DNA from: Acanthaster planci | Lineage: Eukaryota; Echinodermata; Asteroidea; Valvatida; Acanthasteridae | Direction: 5' to 3' | Assembly: GCF_001949145.1 (NCBI RefSeq) | Contig: NW_019091411.1 | Location: forward strand, 690,335 to 754,334 | DNA length: 64,000 nt | Part shown: positions 33,901 to 42,631 of the stretch, one piece after another | Position numbering within the stretch: position 1 is the stretch's first letter | Layout: the number at the start of each line of letters is the position of its first letter | Program-made: the position numbers and the translations under genes | The notes under the pieces: model-generated | Databases searched by the model: none | The model's input: the letters and a program-made list of their open reading frames with translations, nothing else | What the model was told of the DNA's origin: nothing

Positions 33901-36900
33901 ACGAGGTTGAGACTCAACTTACCCACACAGGTAGCTTCTTCCCCAGCTTGAGACCAATTACCACTGGCTTCGCACATCCTGAATGCAGGACCCTGCAGTC
34001 GGTATCCTTCTTTGCACTTGAAAAGGCAGGTAGAGTTCACCGGTCGCCTTGTGGTGCAATTTAAGGGTCGCATTGAGCCGTGGCGCAACGGGAGCAACGC
34101 CGGGCAGGTAACGGCTAAGAAGTGAGCCCAAAAATGCCAGTCGTTTACCAGTCATTAGAAACTCAAACGTATAAAGTGAAATAAAAAAAGCACTTAATTT
34201 GTGGCGAAGCTTAAAAAATGATTTTGAAAAGAATTGCTTTCGAGGAAAATGATTTTCCAGAGTACTTCAGACATGAACTTTTTGCAGATAACAAGTATAA
34301 TCTTCCTAGAGTCTTGCAGTTAAATTGAAAAAAAAAACCAGCGATGTTTTCAATGCGGGGAATCTAACAAAATTAATTGCTACCAGATTGTACTTCACAG
34401 TTTCCTTTATAATTCCTCTTGCATGTTTGACACATTTGGCTCTTCACTTTCAAATACACAAGACGCAGTCAGGGATCCCGTAGGCCCACGTGTTTCCTGG
34501 AAACTCGTGGTACAGCTGCATAATGCCAGAGCAAGGGTAAAAGTTAGAGTCCATTTTTCTGGCTCTGCTAATGCGACATGTGCCTGTGTAACATCAATCA
34601 GTTGCAGTGGAAAGTTTTTACGCCAACTTAGTTGACGGGCTGTGGAATCTTCATGGCATGTGAGCGCGGGTTTCTCTAATCCAGCTGAATTGTGAAAAAA
34701 GGATACCGGTTGGGAATTATTATTGCGAATGTGCGAAGCTTGAGAACTGTCTTTTCGTGCGTTCGACGCCTTGTCATCCAACAGGATCGCTTACTTGTTT
34801 CCGAAATCTCCTCTTCCCCTTGAGTTGTGTCACCACACATCACACTAACATTCTCCACTGAGCAACTTGTGTCGGCCGAGCAAAAGCCAGGTATGATTCG
34901 ATTGAGTTCCTGGAACCTTGCCACAAAATCTGCAGCAATCTGCACCCTAGCATTATTATCCAGCTGGCAATCACCAACATAGAACTGGGCATGGTGTGTT
35001 GCCTCTACTGTGGGATCTCTCATTTCTAATGCAAAATGCCGGGCATAGAAAGTAAAAAACTCCTTTTACAAATGTGTTATGTATGACAGTGATAATGCTT
35101 AAGAAAGAAACGCTACCCCCCCTCTCCCTGATACTCATTTTCGACTGAGAACCATCTTGTGCCTTAAAAGATGAATAACTTTATTATTTCAATTTGCATG
35201 TTGTAGTTGCACAAAAGGAAATGGTTACAGGTGAAAGACAGCGTTTAAAATATTTCAGAAAGCTCAAAACATGGCTTCATGATTTTGAGCACCCTTATCC
35301 TTCAAACAAATCTCAAAATCAGAAAAACAATATCCCAAATGTATCGGCGACAAAATGTGCCATCTCATTTTTTCCTTTTTGTAGCTCAAAGACCTGCCAT
35401 CGTCACTGCATTTGGTGAAACTAAACAATTTCATGTCAGTCTTTGAACTCCAAACTGTTCCACATAAATTTACCTGGAGGTAATAGTATACAGCCCCAAA
35501 GGGACATCCCAATGTTAAGTCTTTTTTGTTATCTGGTGTGCTTGCAAAATAAATTTAAAAACTCAAACAAATTGAAACACTTAAAGAGAAAATAAGACAT
35601 TAAATTCACAAACAGGTTGTCACGTTTCACCGGAAAAGACGATATTAAATGAAAACGAACCTGTGCAATCTGGCCAAGGAACCCTGAATTCAGCAGGATC
35701 GTCAAAAGAGAGTGGCGACGGTGCCCACTGGGCCGAGTTGTCACAGAAGTATTCTGTTGCAGGTTTCCGGTTGAAATCAAAATTCTCATTACAAGCCACT
35801 CGACAGAACTGACCCCCTAACCAAGTGTCGCAAACCAATGCACCGTTCAATGGCGGAGGGAAGTCGGGACATGGATACTCTGTGGAAAAAAGAAGACCAG
35901 GCACCGTCTAGTTGACGCTTGTTTGGCTTCACTTCTCTCAACGTTGATGTTTCAGGACAGTAGATGATTTTTGGTGGCTCTCGGTCTGGGCATAAAGTTT
36001 CCGAGTCGAAATGTTTTTGTTTAGTAAAAGACAAAACTGAGTGACTGGATTAAACGTATTCGCTATCAACAACAAAGCAGAATGGAAATTTGTATTGTGT
36101 ATAACAAATATGTAAGAAAGCGCTACATTCTCTGGCCAGATTGCGGCGTAACTACTCGGGGCCATACGGGGCACTTGTAAACAAGGCCTTTTGTGTTTTT
36201 TGCCTACCACTGGGTCAACAAGCCCTGATTACAAATCTGCAAGGGGTTGGTTTCCCCAGATAAGTCATTGAACCTGGATCAAGCCCCCCACACAGAGGCA
36301 TACACTTGTTCCTGAAATTGGAGGATGGGGAAAGGTGGGGGAATGACTTGACCAGCCATGAAAATTTGTAAAGTGGGGGAGGGAACCATATGATTTGATG
36401 TAGAGGTGGATGCTCGTGATATGATGTTTATGTGTAATTATGTATTCTAAGATGGTGAATTTATGGCCTTTTAAATCATTTTCCCTTTTTGAGTGTTATT
36501 GAATTCATTTTGTAAGTCTGTTGTAAGTCTGCAACATTCTCTACAATTGGCTTCAATTTTTGGCTCACTGCCAAAAAGTGTAGTGGATGATTCAATAGCC
36601 CATTCCCCAACTAGTTGGGGGAATAGCACCCATCCCTTGGGATCTACTCCTTTGCCCCCACCCCAACTTGAATTTTAAAAATGTAGCCCAATCATGACAA
36701 TACAACCAGTGACAACCATATTAATAGTTTCACATTGTAAGCTTAGCATAGACCTAATTTGTTACATTGTTTGTTTTCATTGCCCCCTTGCTTGGAAGAA
36801 TATGTGTATCCCCGACTATTGCTCAGAACAGGCACTATATCCAGAGTTAGTTATGGACCCCTACCTGGCCTAGGACTCGTAGATGTATTGCACTGCTACT

Positions 36901-39900
36901 TCTTACTAGAAGTGCAAAGTAGAAGTATAATTATACTCGGTTCCTATATTGTCGCGGTAACTCTATTATCGCGGTATTAATCTTGAATTTTAATCGTCTG
37001 AGTGACTAACACCTTTAAAGTACAAGAAACACGAGCTGATCTTTGAAGTTTACCGTCGCACTGGAGAGGAGTATCAGACCACTGGCCACTGGCTAAACAC
37101 ATCAACTGATCTGCGGTACCAGGCTGTGGTCTGTAGTTGGGCAGGCATTGCATACGGCATTCGGTACCGTAGAGATTGCCACAGTTCGGCGGAACGAGTA
37201 GAACGCCGGATGACTCAGGGAAACTCAGTTGTTGGCATGTAATTGCTAGATGTGGAACACATTGGACGAGTTAACGCAGGTTATATTCAGGCATTAGTGC
37301 TAATTTTAAGAGAAAATTTCAGCCTATTATGAATAATAAATATGAACCATTATGAATAACAATATTACAAAGAAAACTCCTGGCTGTCGGCCAATTGTCA
37401 ACTAAATCAATTTATTTGTCAACACGAAAGGAACTGGTTAACACGATATTCCTTCAGAATCATTTATTCCACTTGATTTATTATTTATTTGATTTCAAGT
37501 CAATTCCGAACGCCAATTATCATGTTTCTGACAGTTGTGCTAGGTTTGGGTTTGTGTTGGGTTGGTTTGATTAGTCTTGTTTTCTTTTAATGCAAAACAC
37601 AAGCCTTTTCTACTATTTCTTTGAGCACAAAGGGACTGCATAAGAACGAAAACTGTATAACGTACCTTTCATAGCGAAGCTTTGCTTTAAAGGTTATGTT
37701 AGAATAGATTTAATAAGGCATTGAGGTCTTGCCATCTTAAGTTGTTTTTCCTTGTGTGTTACTCACGCGTGCAAGGGACCTGCGTGCTGGGGGAGCCTCG
37801 ATGCCCTGGCAGACACTCGCAGGCATTGAGGGATGTACTGCCCTCTGCCGCTGTGGTGGAGAGAGTGGGGCAGCTGGCGCAAGCCTGGTTGCCGTACTGT
37901 GATTTGAAGGTACCACGGGGACATGCTGTTAGGGAAACACAGGTCTAGGATGTCAAAAAGATCTGAAATAGGAGATTTACGAACTGATTCATTCAATGAT
38001 GGAGGGTGTATATTTCAAGAAAAAAATTTCTCTTCACCCGACCAATTGGTGAAGGCCACCCAATATGGTGGCAATAAAAAGAAGTAGCAACATACAGAAA
38101 AGATGGAATTTACATTTATTGTGATGCGTTGTAAGAAGAGAAGGGGGTAAACATTTCAGTAGCAAATGCCGAGATTACGTAGTACAAGTAATTAAAACAG
38201 TTTTCGCTCAACACTGCTCAAGAAACACACTCATCGTTTTTAACATTTTGTTTTCCACTTAGGCCTCATTACCTGTGCATTGATTTAGTCTCCCATCACC
38301 AGTGTACCCAGGATGACAGGCGCATCCGTAGATTCCGATTCGTGTTGCGCATGAGCAGGTGGCACGTGAGTCGCAGCAGTTACTTCCCCGGCAGAGCGAG
38401 TTGCAAAGGTCAGAGGGTACGTTGTGATCCCATGATGCCGTATCTACCTGATCTGGAAAGATTGGGGAAAGCCGACGTCAAACAAATCACCCAAGAGAAT
38501 GACGCACCCGTCTTTAGTTTTTCAATGGTTGCTGTCCAGCATTTAAACCCACCTCCGATCACTTTCTCGGCCAGGGTCTCGACATCCGTCAGGTGAGTCA
38601 ACAGGAACACGTGATCGCTGCTTGGAGACGTCGCAATGCCATTCAGCTCATCAACGTTGATGCCGTCGCCCAACCCGATGGCGAAGACTGTAGCTATGTT
38701 CCGCAGTTCAGCAGCAACTGTAAGCGGAGACCCACCGTCATTGGATTGGCCGGCAATCAGGAGAAAGACAATCCTTCAAGGGGGTTGGAAATACAAGAGA
38801 CAAAGGAAGTAGAAATCGAATCTTCCACGGTTTGCGATACAGAAAGATGGTTGGAAATGTCAAAGTGGCATTTTTAACATTTGTTTTGGTTCAAGAGGAC
38901 CCGATTTTTTTCTCTCTACAGGGAGGAACCGAAAGGCTCTTTACACGTGTTCGCTTAATTTACGAGAGATGTTCAGCCTGCCAAACAGCAAGTACGTGTT
39001 AGGTCAGAATGCTCTTGTTATCGATACATTAATTTGTTTGTTGCATTTTGTCGATAGAGGGCGCCGTTCAACGGGCACGTTATCTGGCAATTCGCGCTTG
39101 GGGAGTCGCAATATTAGTCTCAGAGCGTACACATCATCCCAAAGTCGTAAGTGGAATCTGTTCAATGCATTATTTAGATTTCCTTTATTCGGTTCTTATG
39201 GGTTTTCTTTGGGTACTTTTGGATAGTTTTGTGTATTTAATGTGGTAGAAAATACAACAAAAACAGACAATTTACAAAGTTGTGGCTGTGAGCACATGTC
39301 AAGGTAAAGGGTTTTATTGCATTTAATCGGGCATCATGCACATGTACGCCTACACACAAGGTTATTATCATCGACCCAGTTGTTTTTTGTGATTAGTTAT
39401 GATTTAATTTGCTAAATAAAGTGCCGTTGTCGATTCGTGTTGGTAATTTAGAACTGTTTAAAGTCGATTTCTGTACTTTTGTGGACAGATTAAACCACCA
39501 GTCCACGTATTCAGGAATGCACGAGCTTGTATGTACATCCGTCACTCCGTCATAGCACGGAATGGCACGACGAAAAAAAGCTGTCAGTTTGAATGGTCTT
39601 CTGTCGTCCTTGCCGTCGACTTGGACACCCGGTCGAAGCAATCATAGCGTGCACTTTGCCATGCATTAGACTGGTTGACCTCTTTAGTCGTCCTGCTGTA
39701 ATCCAATACAGTAATCGGCGCATGACCCTTTTCAGTGGTTTGCAGTTTGTCTTAATATGATTGGACAGAAAAAGGACGATTCACTGAAGACGTAATGAGT
39801 GGTTTACGTGTGTAGTGGGAGGGAGTTGTTAGTGGGGGCGTGTTTAAGATTCCTTGTCGGGGGGTACCAAAACATTAAGAACTACCCTATCAGAAAACAT

Positions 39901-42586
39901 TCACGAAATAGATGTTCGGAACTTACTCCAAAGCGAGGAGTTTTTCGAAGTCAGAAATGACATTTTGTCAAAATTTCAACACATGCCAAGAAGGTATTCT
40001 ACTTTAAACGAGATCTATTTCAAAACTGCACTTTGCGCACTAATCTTTTATTAGTACGTGAGAACCAGACAAAAAATACATTTACAGCGGGATACAAAAT
40101 GTGTGTGGTGGGATGGATGTATAGCCTTCCCTGTGTCAAGAAGTTTCTGTTGTAAAGACGGTTGACGTTGTATCGACAATCCTTTGTCCATACCGGTAGC
40201 TTTTTTGGCACCCATAACATCTGTATTTTTTGAAGACGTGCCTTGTCCCCATGTAAGTTTCACATTGCAAAGCAGTTGCCACAAATTTTGAATTACACGA
40301 CCGTCATTGATTCCCATTGGTATAAAACTGGCATCTATTGAAATGCGAACGATACCAGTGCAGAGCAGCGCAGTTGAAAGTCAAAACATAGCTTGGCATT
40401 TAACAGGAAGTAATGCTTTGACACACATCGACTTTTCTGTTTATCTCCGTTTTTCAACCAGGTGTACTTTAACAAGTAGCGTTTCTTTGACTTGGGCTGG
40501 CTTCTAAGGTTTGGAATTCACCATTGTAAATTCAGTGACGCGATTGCAACATGGCTATCATTATAGTCATCAGAATGCTGTGTATGCAGTGAATGTTGGT
40601 CCCGGTTTGCTTTGATTGTTAAATGCTAGGGCTATAAAGAGTAAGTTTCAAAGCTAGGTGTCTATTGTGTGGATCTCTTGGCATGTTATGTGCTCGCTCT
40701 GTGTATGAAATAAGGAGCACAGTTTTCCTTGAGGACACATTGTGACTGTATGGACACACCCAGAGAACGTCCAGGCTTATGGGGTCTAAGTGTTTGCATT
40801 TTACTTTGGTTCTGCATGTAAGTTCTTTACTTATTTTCTTAAACCTTGGGTCCTTGCCAGCCATTCCTATTTTTCTATCTCGTATGTTTCTTGTACATGT
40901 ACATGTGACTTGGCTCAATTATGGTGGTTCTTTTCGTGGTTAAGAGATGACCTTTTTCACATTCGATGAAGGGCAGCATGCGTAAGGGTTAGTTAAGCTT
41001 GGTGTAACCTTTGTGAGTCAGGGCTCAGCTAATTTCGTTGCAACCTGCGTCATATAGGAAAGAACTGTATTTTTATATTTCCATATGTCCAATTATAAGT
41101 GGAAGTATGTATGTCCATGTTTCCATATTGTGATTGTAAACATTACTTGACTATATTAAATTAATTGTAATTATTTTAAATTGTTTCGAAATATAATTTT
41201 GACGTCAGTATTCATGACCAAATTTACGACTCGTATCTCTGGTCGTATCTATCACCTCGATTTTTTTCAGGCGGAAATGAAGAGTGCTCGCGCGCATGCA
41301 CAGTGACCTACCTTTGCCGATCGTTCGGTTGGGCGATTTTGGCACAAGGCCTACATGATTTAGATACATTTTCGGCGTGATTGTGTCATATCGGTGACGC
41401 GTGGTCAGTTGTGCAGTGGTGGTTGTGTCCATGCTATTATCGCCGTGGCTATGGAAAGACAGGTAGGCCTATGTCTAAAGCTGTTTTATGAATTCAGATG
41501 TAGTCTCCCTGGCATGATGGAAACAATGCGGGGCAATATTTGCGACCGGAGGTACAGCGACTCACGAATTTGGTCGTGAATATTGACGTCAGTATTTGCT
41601 CCCGGAGAGCGGGTCGTGAATTTTGGTTGTAAATAATGGCTTCAATATCGACGATTTGTGATGACCCTCCAGGGCCACCTTAGCTAACGCTTAATACGCA
41701 ATGTGCAATAAGCCGTAGGGTAGCAACACATTCTGAGTACACACGCATAGTATAGCAGCATTTTGAGATACAGAAGTTTTTGTTAACAGCACCGCCTCGG
41801 TTGTAGGCCTATATACATATACGTGGACGGGAAAATGGCTTCTTTGTCGTGGTTCGTATGCATGCGTCTCACTCTTAGGGACATCCAACGGGGGCACAGG
41901 GGCAAGTTGGGGTTGGGGACTCCTTTACGGATGAGAAAAACTGAAGCAGTTTTGGGAAAAAAGCCCCCCACCACCACCACCACCAAAAAATGAATAAAGA
42001 TACCTATTTGCAAAACCTTGATCAAAATATTTATGTTTATTTTGTGTCCGAAGCCAAGCGTAGTTTCAGAAGCTTACTTTTGTGTTGACGGCCGAGAAGC
42101 CACAAGAAGACTGTGGGCTCTACGGAGTGCGTATGCGGTACACCTACCCCCACCTCGGTAGTAAACCCGCGGTAGATCAGTGCCAAGCAGCGTGCATTTG
42201 TTCTTACCGACCGGGGAGTTGATGTAGTCCAGATCGGTGTAGATCTTATTGCAGCTCGAGTAGGTCACCACCGCCACACGCGACGTCTCTGGAGACACAC
42301 TGAACAGCTTAGAGAAGTGCCGGACAAACTGCACCTCGCAGCCGAAGTTACCTGACCCCACGCTGCCTGAGGAGTCGAGGACAAAGACGATCTCGACCGG
42401 CCGGTTCTGGTACCTCTCCAGGATTTGGACGAATTTCCTGCTAGTCTCACGGATCTCCAGGCGGTTTTGCTCGGTATCTGTCGCGGTCCGAGGACATTCT
42501 GGGTATATTTGCGCTTTGATCGTGGGGCAAAGCATCCAAGAAATTGCCAGGAGAAATAATATGCCCAGTGCCAGAGGAGGGTTCAT
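24760..42586 (-). CDS. SVEP1-like: Gene B: SVEP1-like protein with three CCP-HYR-CCP cassettes, no pentraxin seen
   Basis: Twenty-two exons join in phase: 42078-42586, 38553-38773, 38273-38452, 37767-37925, 37054-37245, 35661-35879, 34795-35025, 33923-34114, 33349-33591, 32837-33055, 32113-32376, 30881-31072, 30122-30382, 28456-28589, 28055-28163, 27437-27634, 26744-26906, 26511-26652, 26159-26366, 25652-25813, 25095-25256, 24760-24921. They give about 1507 residues and an open phase 1 end. No stop or 3' exon was found; EGF and pentraxin exons present in gene A are absent downstream. The truncated HYR exon (35902-35985) can be skipped without changing frame. All visible frames are open, so the gene could be expressed, but its 3' end is unresolved. 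Confidence 0.82.
25095..25256 (-). CDS. Gene B exon: GCC2/GCC3 module 3
   Basis: Reads ECKPGTFSLTGLATCRPCPQ...SFKQTSCLPCREGTT, then SRSSSNCQ before a canonical GTAAGT. Counterpart of gene A 51561-51722, whose donor is GC. 162 nt, phase 1/1. Confidence 0.88.
25652..25813 (-). CDS. Gene B exon: GCC2/GCC3 module 2
   Basis: Reads SCAVGSHFDSRTETCKVCAEG.YQDEEGQDECKPCPWGTWTDGPRAKNSSEC; 162 nt, phase 1/1. Same as gene A 52005-52166 with few changes. Confidence 0.88.
26159..26366 (-). CDS. Gene B exon: helical linker region
   Basis: Starts DKTRYKDQLANAEQTLDEIS and continues RDYERIAQAGQM, a likely coiled or helical stretch, then EGSVTINKSVPMCRRG. Phase 0 in, phase 1 out, 208 nt as in gene A 52486-52693. 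Precedes the GCC2 repeats as in SVEP1-type proteins. Confidence 0.85.
26511..26652 (-). CDS. Gene B exon: poly-Arg region
   Basis: Reads VEYVTLYCGDIDED, then seven Arg, then QIASDGTDFGS. Phase 2 in, phase 0 out (GTGAGT), 142 nt. The Arg run is a candidate proprotein-convertase site in a secreted protein (inference). Confidence 0.85.
26744..26906 (-). CDS. Gene B exon: GDC Cys-region, third cassette
   Basis: Contains YRRGMVSQYYVGDC, FVDDFKRSV and GGCVADNAC, ending in a phase 2 donor GTAAGC. This region closes each CCP-HYR-CCP cassette; here and in gene A an intron splits it after the AC codon part. 163 nt. Confidence 0.85.
27437..27634 (-). CDS. Gene B exon: six-Cys CCP, third cassette
   Basis: Reads RCPNYPDPRNGGRACDEWLFGVFC...AFDFPQRPAHYYIC...IPWPDCS. 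Six cysteines, so a CCP with one extra pair. 198 nt, phase 1/1, GTAAGA. Same as gene A 54500-54697. Confidence 0.88.
28055..28163 (-). CDS. Gene B exon: HYR 2, second half
   Basis: Reads SHEQGANFTWGSHIVTYTA, then DGAGLSAECRFTIRLG. HYR domains end in a D-x-A/G-x-L-S/N-x-x-C strand. Phase 0 in, 1 out, 109 nt. Confidence 0.88.
28456..28589 (-). CDS. Gene B exon: HYR 2, first half
   Basis: Reads DTQPPTVEVCPGPIIDIT, then KSVSWDEPQFDDNSRQDLHIVK. The V-x-W-x-x-P-x-F-x-D-N-S core is the HYR signature. Phase 1 in, 0 out, 134 nt; donor GTAAGA. Confidence 0.88.
30122..30382 (-). CDS. Gene B exon: HYR 1, third cassette
   Basis: Reads DTPPEIITCPRSVVKDADPG, WDMPTFQDNLDRTDA and GSVVITYNVTDRAGLSSLCVLKVVIR. 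Only a few residues differ from gene A 56037-56297, and the adjoining intron is almost as similar. 261 nt, phase 1/1. Confidence 0.9.
30881..31072 (-). CDS. Gene B exon: CCP, third cassette
   Basis: Reads ITCPALPPLRHGSIHPTTC, FICMFKCKDGFKLRGPS and WSRAGEEVACV; 192 nt, phase 1/1, donor GTAAGT. Near-identical to gene A 56810-57001. Confidence 0.9.
32113..32376 (-). CDS. Gene B exon: GDC Cys-region, second cassette (no internal intron)
   Basis: Reads MRDLRADVLSGDQFYIGDC, ADFVARFQQLDQILPGFC, CTVENVEVTCGD. It matches the two exons 26744 and 26511 run together without the intron and without the Arg run. Phase 1/1, 264 nt, donor GTATAG. Confidence 0.85.
32837..33055 (-). CDS. Gene B exon: six-Cys CCP, second cassette
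   Basis: Reads LCPYFPPPLNGALACETWLG, QFCRVACNENFDFNRKPATE and VPWPDCT; 219 nt, phase 1/1, donor GTTCGT. Almost the same as the first-cassette copy 35661-35879. Confidence 0.88.
33349..33591 (-). CDS. Gene B exon: HYR, second cassette
   Basis: Reads DQEAPRNIYCPDNIKIESNE, SVNWTVPTFKDNSGEP and YRAEDGAGNTAFCNFTVVVR. A single-exon HYR, unlike HYR 2 of cassette three. 243 nt, phase 1/1, donor GTAAGC. Confidence 0.88.
33923..34114 (-). CDS. Gene B exon: CCP, second cassette
   Basis: Reads VTCPALLPLRHGSMRPLNC, TCLFKCKEGYRLQGPA and WSQAGEEATCV; 192 nt, phase 1/1. Paralogue of 30881-31072. Confidence 0.88.
34795..35025 (-). CDS. Gene B exon: GDC Cys-region, first cassette (no internal intron)
   Basis: Reads EMRDPTVEATHHAQFYVGDC, AADFVARFQELNRIIPGFC and CSVENVSVMCGDTTQG. 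Same fused form as 32113-32376. 231 nt, phase 1/1, donor GTAAGC. Confidence 0.85.
35661..35879 (-). CDS. Gene B exon: six-Cys CCP, first cassette
   Basis: Reads PCPDFPPPLNGALVCDTWLG, QFCRVACNENFDFNRKP and VPWPDCT; 219 nt, phase 1/1, donor GTTCGT. Sits only 22 nt from the truncated HYR exon. Confidence 0.88.
35902..35985 (-). pseudogene. Truncated HYR exon, first cassette of gene B
   Basis: The acceptor CCCAG and first codons DREPPKIIYCP are kept, matching 33349-33591. A frameshift follows, and the exon stops after about 84 nt, fused to the next intron's tail by a deletion of some 440 bp relative to the second cassette. No donor remains, so it should be skipped; skipping keeps phase 1. Confidence 0.82.
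37054..37245 (-). CDS. Gene B exon: CCP
   Basis: Reads ITCQQLSFPESSGVLLVPPNC, then ECRMQCLPNYRPQPGT, CLASGQWSDTPLQC. Four-plus Cys CCP with W before the last Cys. 192 nt, phase 1/1, donor GTAAAC. No methionine-started open frame marks it, so it is easy to miss. Confidence 0.85.
37767..37925 (-). CDS. Gene B exon: GCC2/GCC3 module 1
   Basis: Reads CPRGTFKSQYGNQACASCPT, STTAAEGSTSLNACECLPG and VPC; 159 nt, phase 1/1, donor GTGAGT. Paralogue of gene C 10517-10675 and gene A 59837-59998. Confidence 0.88.
38273..38452 (-). CDS. Gene B exon: Cys-rich EGF-like module after vWA
   Basis: Reads SDLCNSLCRGSNCCDSRATC, SCATRIGIYGCACHPGYTGD; 180 nt, phase 1/1, donor GTAATG. The same module follows the vWA in all three genes. 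Confidence 0.88.
38553..38773 (-). CDS. Gene B exon 2: vWA C-terminal half
   Basis: Reads IVFLLIAGQSNDGGSPLTVA, FAIGLGDGINVDELNGIATS and SSDHVFLL. MIDAS Asp is replaced (I-A-G). Phase 2 in, 1 out, 221 nt, donor GTGGGT. Confidence 0.88.
38774..42077 (-). other. Gene B intron 1 (3.3 kb)
   Basis: Largest intron of gene B. Holds a TIR element (41200-41591), a CACCACCACC stretch near 41967-41983, and an unrecognised open frame at 39393-39641 (minus) with no domain I can name. No array-type exon seen. Confidence 0.6.
41200..41591. mobile_element. MITE-like element with about 35-bp TIRs
   Basis: The left end TGACGTCAGTATTCATGACC is matched by the reverse complement of the right end, TGACGTCAATATTCACGACC; both continue AAATT and a GACTCG or GAGTCG block. 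No coding frame. Lies in gene B intron 1. Confidence 0.6.
42078..42586 (-). CDS. Gene B exon 1: signal peptide and vWA N-terminal half
   Basis: Start chosen at 42586 (MNPPLALGILFLLAISWML, a clear signal peptide) rather than the upstream in-frame ATG at 42631, which would bury it. vWA: VEIVFVLDSSGSVGSGNFGC has intact DxSxS, but the MIDAS Thr position reads GGGRCTAYAL (Thr to Arg). Extra Cys as in gene C. Ends in phase 2, donor GTAAGC. Confidence 0.88.
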
Positions 42587-42631
42587 TTTTATTTTAATTT
42601 GCTCCTCTTGTTTCGAGTCGATGAAGATCAA

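Noticed and set aside
38593-38877. Plus-strand open frame of 94 codons
   Set aside because: It is the shadow of the gene B vWA exon 38553-38773 on the other strand.
39393-39641. 82-codon minus frame in gene B intron 1
   Set aside because: Looks somewhat coding, but I recognise no family, and joining it would break the phase 2 vWA junction.
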